Of a DNA stretch of 64,000 bases, positions 58,664-64,000 are shown in pieces. The position numbers and the translations under genes are program-made. Below the pieces are notes generated by a model. The model searched no databases. It worked only from the letters and a program-made list of their open reading frames with translations, and had not been told where the DNA came from. The DNA comes from Shewanella sp. GD04112 (lineage in GTDB: Bacteria > Pseudomonadota > Gammaproteobacteria > Enterobacterales > Shewanellaceae), in NCBI RefSeq assembly GCF_029835735.1, contig NZ_JAOEAL010000001.1, positions 4,588,001 through 4,652,000 on the forward strand. The letters run 5' to 3'. Position 1 is the stretch's first letter; every line of letters starts with the position of its first letter.

Positions 58664-59872
58664 TTAATGCTCTGCGGCTAATTGCTCTTGGTGCCAGTGG
58701 TCGAAGCGGCTGAGCGCCATCATTGAAAGTAATCCGACAGAAAATACTCCCATTACTAAGGCCACTGCATAGGGGGCGGTCAGGTTTGTTTGCTGTACCA
58801 ATCCAGCAATCACCGATGCACCACTCATCTGAATAAAACCTAACATCGCCGTTGCTGTTCCTGCACGCTCACCAAAGGCTGACAGTGCCATACTGGTCGC
58901 AGGGCCTAATAAGAAAGCAAAACCGATACACAACAACATCATAGGTAGCATAAAGGCAAAGGCGGCAGCCATACCCACACTCGGACCAAAGGCTTGCGCC
59001 GCGATAATCAATACCGCCGAGAGCACCAGTAGCACTAAGGCAAGGATGGCGGTTGGACGGTTGCCTAACTTGCGGATCACCACCGGCGCGGCAAAACAGG
59101 CCACAATATTGACTACAGCGTTCAAACCGAACAAACCGCTAAATGCCAACTCAGACACCCCTAAATGGCCGATAAGCCACACGGGAGAGTAAGACACATA
59201 ACTTAAAATTGCCGCCATCGCCGACATACAGGCAAAGGCATAGAATAAGAAATGGGTATTGCTCAGCACAGGCTTATAGCGGCTCCAGCGGTACAATGGG
59301 CCTGTACTAACGGTATTGGCTGGACGGGTTTCGGGTAAACGATAGCCCACCAATAGCATCATCAAAATCGCGTATAGCGTCATAAACACAAAGGTCGAAC
59401 GCCAGCCAAATTGCATGGCTAACAGGCCACCAAGGGTTGGCGCCAGCGCGGGAATCACGCAGATAGCACCATTTAAGTAGCTGTAAATGCGAGCGCCTTC
59501 CTTCGGCGAATAACAGTCACGCACAGCGCTAAAGACCACAATCGAGGTTGAACACGCCGCTAAACCTTGCAGCACGCGAGCAAGTTGTAACCAGTGAAAT
59601 TCAATCGCAGCAGCGGCGAGCAAGCTGCTCGCACCATAAAGTAGTACACCAAAGAGTGCCACGGGGCGACGTCCATAACGGTCAGCTAAGGGACCAATCA
59701 AAATTTGGCCCACACCCATAGCAAATAAAAACAGCACTAAGGTGGACTGCACTTCGCTGGCAGACACGGCGAACTCTGCCGCCATAGTGGGCATAGAAGG
59801 GAGGTAAATATCAATTGCCAGAGGGCTGAGTAGCACCAAAGACATCAAAATAGGTAACAGATTGCGCCGCAT
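58664..59872 (-). CDS. Bcr/CflA-type drug efflux MFS transporter
   Basis: The 402-residue inner-membrane protein has twelve hydrophobic helices. The MFS motif GPLADRYGRRPV lies in the first loop, the N-terminal motif LLSPLAIDIYLPSMP is that of the Bcr/CflA subfamily, and GGLLAMQFGWRSTFVFM matches motif C. Members export bicyclomycin, chloramphenicol or sulfonamides, and some export cysteine or other amino acids. It is divergent from a LysR gene with 115 bp between them, so regulation by that LysR protein is likely. A terminator follows. Confidence 0.94.
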   Translation of the reverse strand: MRRNLLPILMSLVLLSPLAIDIYLPSMPTMAAEFAVSASEVQSTLVLFLFAMGVGQILIGPLADRYGRRPVALFGVLLYGASSLLAAAAIEFHWLQLARVLQGLAACSTSIVVFSAVRDCYSPKEGARIYSYLNGAICVIPALAPTLGGLLAMQFGWRSTFVFMTLYAILMMLLVGYRLPETRPANTVSTGPLYRWSRYKPVLSNTHFLFYAFACMSAMAAILSYVSYSPVWLIGHLGVSELAFSGLFGLNAVVNIVACFAAPVVIRKLGNRPTAILALVLLVLSAVLIIAAQAFGPSVGMAAAFAFMLPMMLLCIGFAFLLGPATSMALSAFGERAGTATAMLGFIQMSGASVIAGLVQQTNLTAPYAVALVMGVFSVGLLSMMALSRFDHWHQEQLAAEH

Positions 59873-59987
59873 AAAACTTATCTCGGTTAAACAGTAAAAA
59901 GTATTTCAGTGGGCGCTATTTTAAAGAACTCAAGGTATGAACAGAAATGGTATAATTTCCAAAGTGAATTTCCCCTGAGGAATATCT

Positions 59988-60947
59988 ATGAATCTCGATA
60001 ACTTAGCCAGAATCGACCTCAACCTACTGGTGATATTGAAGGTTTTGCTCGAAGAGCAGAGCGTTACCCGCGCAGCGAGTCGATTACATATTAGCCAGTC
60101 GGCATTGAGCAAGAGCTTGAATCGCCTGCGAGAAACTCTAGATGATCCCCTATTCCAGCGCACTGCCCACGGCCTAAAACCCACGGCACATGCGCTCAAT
60201 ATTGGGCTTAAATTGTCGAATATTTTGCAGGACTTATATCAACTCACTCAGCCACCGACGTTTACGCCGGCCAGCAGTAACAGGCAGTTTTCCTTTGCCA
60301 TGGTTGAAAGCGCCTACGAAACCTTAATTCCCTATTTTATCGGCCCATTGTTAAGCACTGCACCGAATCTGAAGCTCGACTCCTATGTGTGGACCGAGAA
60401 ATCGATGCACGATTTGCAGCAGGGGCAAATTGACTTTGGGATCTCGGGGCGGGATCTACACCCACTGTCAGACTCGCAAACGGACAGGCTCCCAGATGGC
60501 ATCAGCTGCCAAACCCTGTTTACCGACAGGCAAGTGTGTTTGGTGCGCCAAGATCATCCTTTGATGACCGCACTCACCTCGCCCCAATGGGATTTATCCA
60601 TGTACTTGGATATGGCGCATGTGCAGGTTCGCTGTGAAGGGAGTGATTGGTGGGCGCTGGATTACTTTCTGGCCGACCTTGGCCACAGGCGCAAAATTAG
60701 CACGACTGTGCCCGATTTTTATGGCGCGGCCAGCATCTGTGCCCACAGTGATTTAATTTTCACTTTGCCGTCGAGCTTTGCACTGCACGCATGCAAGCTG
60801 TATCCACTAAGGCTATTGCCTCTGCCCTTTGAATTTATCCCTATGGCCTATGTGCTGCTCTGGCATCAGCGCAACGATGAAGACCAAGGCCATAAATGGA
60901 TGCGTGATACCATCTGCCAAAGTGTTGAAAAGCTTATGCAACCTTAG
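59988..60947 (+). CDS. LysR-family regulator divergent from the efflux gene
   Basis: The 319-residue LysR regulator has DNA-binding residues 5-65 (LLVILKVLLEEQSVTRAA, LHISQSALSKSLNRLRE) and a ligand domain with YFIGPLLSTAPNLKLDSY. It is a clear paralogue of the regulator at 40888 and lies divergently next to a drug efflux gene, the classical layout of a LysR activator or repressor of that gene. The ligand is not known. It has its own downstream terminator and no operon partner. Confidence 0.93.
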   Translation: MNLDNLARIDLNLLVILKVLLEEQSVTRAASRLHISQSALSKSLNRLRETLDDPLFQRTAHGLKPTAHALNIGLKLSNILQDLYQLTQPPTFTPASSNRQFSFAMVESAYETLIPYFIGPLLSTAPNLKLDSYVWTEKSMHDLQQGQIDFGISGRDLHPLSDSQTDRLPDGISCQTLFTDRQVCLVRQDHPLMTALTSPQWDLSMYLDMAHVQVRCEGSDWWALDYFLADLGHRRKISTTVPDFYGAASICAHSDLIFTLPSSFALHACKLYPLRLLPLPFEFIPMAYVLLWHQRNDEDQGHKWMRDTICQSVEKLMQP

Positions 60948-60961
60948 GATAAAAGCCATAA

Positions 60962-60995
60962 AAAAAGCCCAGGGCACAAGCGTATCCTGGGCTTA
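60962..60995. terminator. Bidirectional terminator between LysR and chemoreceptor genes
   Basis: AAGCCCAGG pairs with CCTGGGCTT across a 12-nt loop. An A-run precedes it, so the clearest use is for the minus-strand chemoreceptor gene. Confidence 0.78.
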
Positions 60996-61010
60996 TTGAA
61001 CTCAACACAC

Positions 61011-62882
61011 TTACAGAATAAAAGTCGCTACCTGAGCATTAAGATCGTTCGCACGCGCCTTTAATCCTTGGGCTTGAGTCAGATCCGATTTCGCGGCCTC
61101 GGTGATTTCGTCGGTCACGTCCTTGATCGCTACGGTATTTTGGGTGATTTCCCCCGTTACCTGGGTTTGCTCTTCGGCGGCAGTGGCAATTTGGCCCGCC
61201 ATATCCGAAATCACATTCACGGCTTGGGTGATCTCCTCCAATGCCTTTGCGGCGGCATTCGCATCTTCCACGCTGTTGCCTGCAAGCATTTGACTGCTTT
61301 CCATCAAACTCACGGCTTTTGCTGTGGTGCGTTGCAGGGTTTCAATGGTCGCATGTACTTCTTGGGTCGAATCTTGAGTCCGACGCGACAATACCCGTAC
61401 CTCATCGGCGACCACGGCAAAACCACGGCCCTGCTCACCCGCGCGGGCAGCTTCAATCGCAGCGTTGAGCGCTAATAGGTTAGTCTGCTCCGCAATCCCT
61501 TGAATAGTCGCTAAAATGCTAGAAATCGACTGAGCATGGCGACTTAAATCTTCAATCACGTCTGTTGCCTGAGCGACTTCATCGGCTAGGGAATTGATCG
61601 AACTGCGGGTTTTGTTGACCAGCTCTTTGCCTTGGAAACTGCTCGCGGCCGACTGCTGCGCCGCTGTCGCAGTGTTTTCCGCATTGGCGGCAATTTCATT
61701 GGTCGCGCTTGCCATTTCGGTCACCGCCGTTGCCACCATAGCCACTTCCTGCTGCTGACGTTGCAACTCTGACACGGCAATATGGTTGGTTTTAAGACTG
61801 CGCTCGGCATCCGCATCTAGCTCACTGGCTAACTGACGAATATGGCTGATCAGTTGGTGCTGGCTGCCGACAAAACGGTTAAAGCTATCGGCCAACACGC
61901 CCACCTCATCCTGAGTGTCGACCTCGATGCGTTGAGTTAAATCGCCATTGCCGTCGGCAATGCGTGCCAGCGCCTGAGACACACGTCCAAGTGGACCTAG
62001 CAATAGATTCACCAACCAGGAAATCGCCAACACGCTCAGCAATAACACCACGGCGGAAAGTCCAAATTGCGTCAGCAAAAGATTGGTTAACGGCGCCTCT
62101 AAGGTCTCCTTATCCAGCACTATCACCAATTCCCAGTCGGTATTGGGAATATCGACGCCCCAGACTAACTTGTCGCGGCCCTCATTTTCAAAATACATGG
62201 GCAGCAAGGCTCCCGCTTGGCGGCTCTGCTGCGGTAAATCATGATTCAGATCGTTGTCGATTTGGCCGACAGGCTTCATGGCCTTTGAAGCATCTTTGTA
62301 AGCAATCACAGTGCCGTCTTTGTGCATCATGATTGCATAGCCATTGGCGGGGAGCGTCATACGATTCACACTCTCGACTAGGCTCGCAATCGAGAGATCG
62401 CCCCCCACCACACCTTGCGAGGTTGCCTGTGCCATAGTGACCACTAACACGTTATAGGCCACGTCAACATAGGGTTTTGTCAGGATAAGACCGCGCTCAT
62501 TCATCGCCTGTTTATACCAAGGGCGCGTTCTCGGATCGTAACCCGTGCGGTCGATACTTGGATCTGAATCCAACATCTGCCCGGTCTCGGTACCAAAATA
62601 GGTCAGCTGGAATCGTCCAGAGGCCTGCGCCTGCTGTAATGCACTTAAACTATTACCTTCAACCTTAGAGGCCAATGCGCCTACGATATCTTGGCGTCCT
62701 GCGAGCCATTCTTGAATGCGCTCGGCTTGTTGTTCACCCAAGCGTTGCACCTGCTCTAGGCTATTTTGCAGCAACAATGATTTTTGACTGGAGTAGCTTT
62801 GCCATGACAGTGAGCCGATGACGAGGGAAAGCGCGATCACGACCGAAATCAGGATCTTTTGTTTAAGCGAATATGAGTTCAT
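61011..62882 (-). CDS. Cache-domain methyl-accepting chemotaxis protein
   Basis: The 623-residue chemoreceptor has a first membrane helix (about 10-30), a periplasmic dCache domain (about 35-270) whose core contains YDPRTRPWYKQAM and GGDLSIASL as in amino-acid sensors, a second helix (about 275-300), HAMP, and the signalling domain with AEQTNLLALNAAIEAARAG and GRGFAVVADEVR. The ATG at 62882 is preferred over an upstream GTG because no ribosome site supports the latter. The ligand is not known. A second unrelated receptor is at 31158. Confidence 0.94.
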   Translation of the reverse strand: MNSYSLKQKILISVVIALSLVIGSLSWQSYSSQKSLLLQNSLEQVQRLGEQQAERIQEWLAGRQDIVGALASKVEGNSLSALQQAQASGRFQLTYFGTETGQMLDSDPSIDRTGYDPRTRPWYKQAMNERGLILTKPYVDVAYNVLVVTMAQATSQGVVGGDLSIASLVESVNRMTLPANGYAIMMHKDGTVIAYKDASKAMKPVGQIDNDLNHDLPQQSRQAGALLPMYFENEGRDKLVWGVDIPNTDWELVIVLDKETLEAPLTNLLLTQFGLSAVVLLLSVLAISWLVNLLLGPLGRVSQALARIADGNGDLTQRIEVDTQDEVGVLADSFNRFVGSQHQLISHIRQLASELDADAERSLKTNHIAVSELQRQQQEVAMVATAVTEMASATNEIAANAENTATAAQQSAASSFQGKELVNKTRSSINSLADEVAQATDVIEDLSRHAQSISSILATIQGIAEQTNLLALNAAIEAARAGEQGRGFAVVADEVRVLSRRTQDSTQEVHATIETLQRTTAKAVSLMESSQMLAGNSVEDANAAAKALEEITQAVNVISDMAGQIATAAEEQTQVTGEITQNTVAIKDVTDEITEAAKSDLTQAQGLKARANDLNAQVATFIL

Positions 62883-63326
62883 TTTGGTATCTACGGTTTT
62901 ACACAGCACTGAAGGAAGGTAATGATGAGAGGCAGGCAGTTAACGTCGTAAATTTACAGTTTTAGCCAAAACCAATCAAAATATCGGCTAAATTTTCGCA
63001 CATATTGCACAACAAACAAAGAATACGTTACAGTCGGAATAACAAATAATTAAGCAAAAACATTAAGATAACTAAATAACGCCAAAAACAAACCTCAGAC
63101 AAACACAAAGATCACAGCCAAACAAAAGGCACAACAATTTCGGCTTCATAGACGTAAAACAACGTAAATTAACCCAAATTAACGTGACCCAATCCGATTA
63201 TTTATTGCACACTGACCCTCCATAGCATTGGGAAAGAGGCCCATCGTCAGCGCCAGCTTGGTGACATCCACTCTACAATATGGCTTTACTCGTTTTCCGC
63301 CTCGCCCATTTTGATTAGGAGTTCTT
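62883..63326. other. AT-rich gap between chemoreceptor and small membrane protein
   Basis: These 444 bp include promoters for the divergent genes on both sides. I see no gene, RNA or repeat in them that I can support. Confidence 0.5.
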
Positions 63327-63662
63327 ATGATCTATCAACAATTTCAACAGAGCCCATTTCAGCCACGCATTTCAGGAGCTCGGGCTTGGTTAGCCATGGC
63401 GATCAGCGTCAGCCTAATCTGCTTGTCTCTGTTTTTATTACCTTTTGCTCTTTTATTCGGCGCCATTGCGCTCGGCTGTGTTGTGCTATTTAGCCGTTTT
63501 TATGTCGCACGCCAAATGAGTAAGTTTAATCGCGCCCAAGCACAAGCACAGGAGGCGGCAAGCCAAGCATCGGACTTTTATCGCTCGGCGAATGTGGTAC
63601 GCGAACCCCATGCAGAGCACTATCGTGGCCGCACCTTCGAGCATCAACAGGATGAGAAATAA
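63327..63662 (+). CDS. Small inner-membrane protein of unknown function
   Basis: The 111-residue product has one long or two close hydrophobic helices (about 25-65: AWLAMAISVSLICLSLFLLP, FALLFGAIALGCVVLF) and an Ala/Gln-rich cytoplasmic tail ending RGRTFEHQQDEK. The start at 63327 has AGGAG six bases upstream. No family is recognised, although similar short proteins are common in Shewanella. It is followed at once by the 261-bp inverted-repeat element. Confidence 0.8.
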   Translation: MIYQQFQQSPFQPRISGARAWLAMAISVSLICLSLFLLPFALLFGAIALGCVVLFSRFYVARQMSKFNRAQAQAQEAASQASDFYRSANVVREPHAEHYRGRTFEHQQDEK

Positions 63663-63664
63663 TA

Positions 63665-63925
63665 CTAGGGCGTGTTGACGTTTCAGGATTATTTTTGCAG
63701 CAGTTTGGCAGGCTTTTATGCAAGGCAAAGTCCGTGCGGTGTAGTCATTCTACATAAACAGACGATAACGCAGCAGAAATGCCAGCCAAATGCTGCCCGG
63801 AGGGTTCATCTGGCAAGCCCTTGCTCTTACTTTCTGTCATAAGAGCCGCTCGTCATTTGAGTAGAATAACGACCCATCATGCCAGAACGAACAAAATCTA
63901 ATCTCGAAACGTCAACACGCCCTAG
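63665..63925. mobile_element. MITE-like element with perfect 20-bp terminal inverted repeats
   Basis: The ends at 63665-63684 and 63906-63925 are perfect inverted repeats (inner sequence AGGGCGTGTTGACGTTTC), each finishing in CTAG, which could be a 4-bp target duplication. The 221-bp interior has no open reading frame worth calling and contains further complementary segments (near 63699-63716 with 63780-63796). Too short for a transposase, it looks like a non-autonomous transposable or structured dispersed element. Its right end overlaps the 3' end of the gene at 63922. Confidence 0.72.
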
Positions 63926-64000
63926 GCGCTTAGTAATGTCTTTGCGCGCTTAAGGGTTTGAATCTCAGCGGGATCTTGAGTCATCTCCAGCACAGTATCA
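63922..64000 (-). CDS. 3' end of an unidentified gene (cut by window edge)
   Basis: Reading the minus strand from the right edge gives an open frame of about 25 codons ending KRAKTLLSA then TAG. The stop codon (63922-63924) lies inside the right terminal repeat of the adjacent element. The gene and its function lie outside the window. The helical, charged composition looks like real coding sequence, but so short a stretch cannot be named. Confidence 0.5.
   Translation of the reverse strand, partial: DTVLEMTQDPAEIQTLKRAKTLLSA

Overview
The window reads as chromosomal DNA of a Shewanella species, probably close to S. oneidensis and its relatives. The basis is gene content and order: an arg cluster beside ppc, two tandem fdhXABC formate dehydrogenase sets with their accessory genes, an IrgA-like receptor divergent from a LysR gene, and typical gammaproteobacterial rRNA. 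The assignment comes from recognising families and gene order, not from a database search.

Layout. 1-6.6 kb: argB (cut by the window edge) and argC on the minus strand, divergent from ppc, a small lipoprotein gene and cinA. 6.8-12.3 kb: a complete rRNA operon on the minus strand (16S, 23S, 5S, no tRNA in the spacer) with two good promoters, a boxA antiterminator and a terminator. 12.5-28.4 kb: a formate dehydrogenase island. It holds a substrate-binding-type regulator and fdhD on the minus strand, then on the plus strand DUF3305, DUF3306, a multi-cluster ferredoxin, a TorD-like chaperone and two consecutive fdhX-fdhA-fdhB-fdhC units. These would make two periplasmic, membrane-anchored, molybdopterin or tungstopterin formate dehydrogenases that pass electrons through cytochrome b to quinone. 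Both catalytic subunits have Cys, not Sec, at the active site.

28.4-43.3 kb: iron- and haem-related genes and sensing. There are two TonB-dependent receptors with candidate Fur sites, two small conserved genes, a chemoreceptor, a BASS transporter, a HemN/HemW-like radical SAM protein, a LysR regulator beside the IrgA-like receptor, a patatin-like lipase, a LysR/EamA pair and trmL. 43.3-44.9 kb: an AT-rich orphan membrane protein and a small secreted protein. 45.1-51.7 kb: secreted peptidases (S9, an active/inactive M16 pair, M20), with a perfect 14-copy heptanucleotide repeat after the S9 gene.

52-54.8 kb: the most unusual segment. A degenerate WYL-type regulator precedes a full-length divergent second FtsZ, with a methyltransferase gene overlapping it tail to tail. 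54.9-64 kb: a charged coiled-coil periplasmic protein, a PAS-PAS-GGDEF-EAL protein, a DTW-domain tRNA enzyme, a Bcr-type efflux pump divergent from a LysR regulator, a Cache chemoreceptor, a small membrane protein, and a 261-bp element with perfect 20-bp terminal inverted repeats that supplies the stop codon of the last, partial gene.

The parts most worth following up are the FtsZ paralogue with its regulator, the duplicated fdh units with structured leaders and intercistronic hairpins, the displaced CxxC of FdhD, the heptamer array and the terminal inverted-repeat element.
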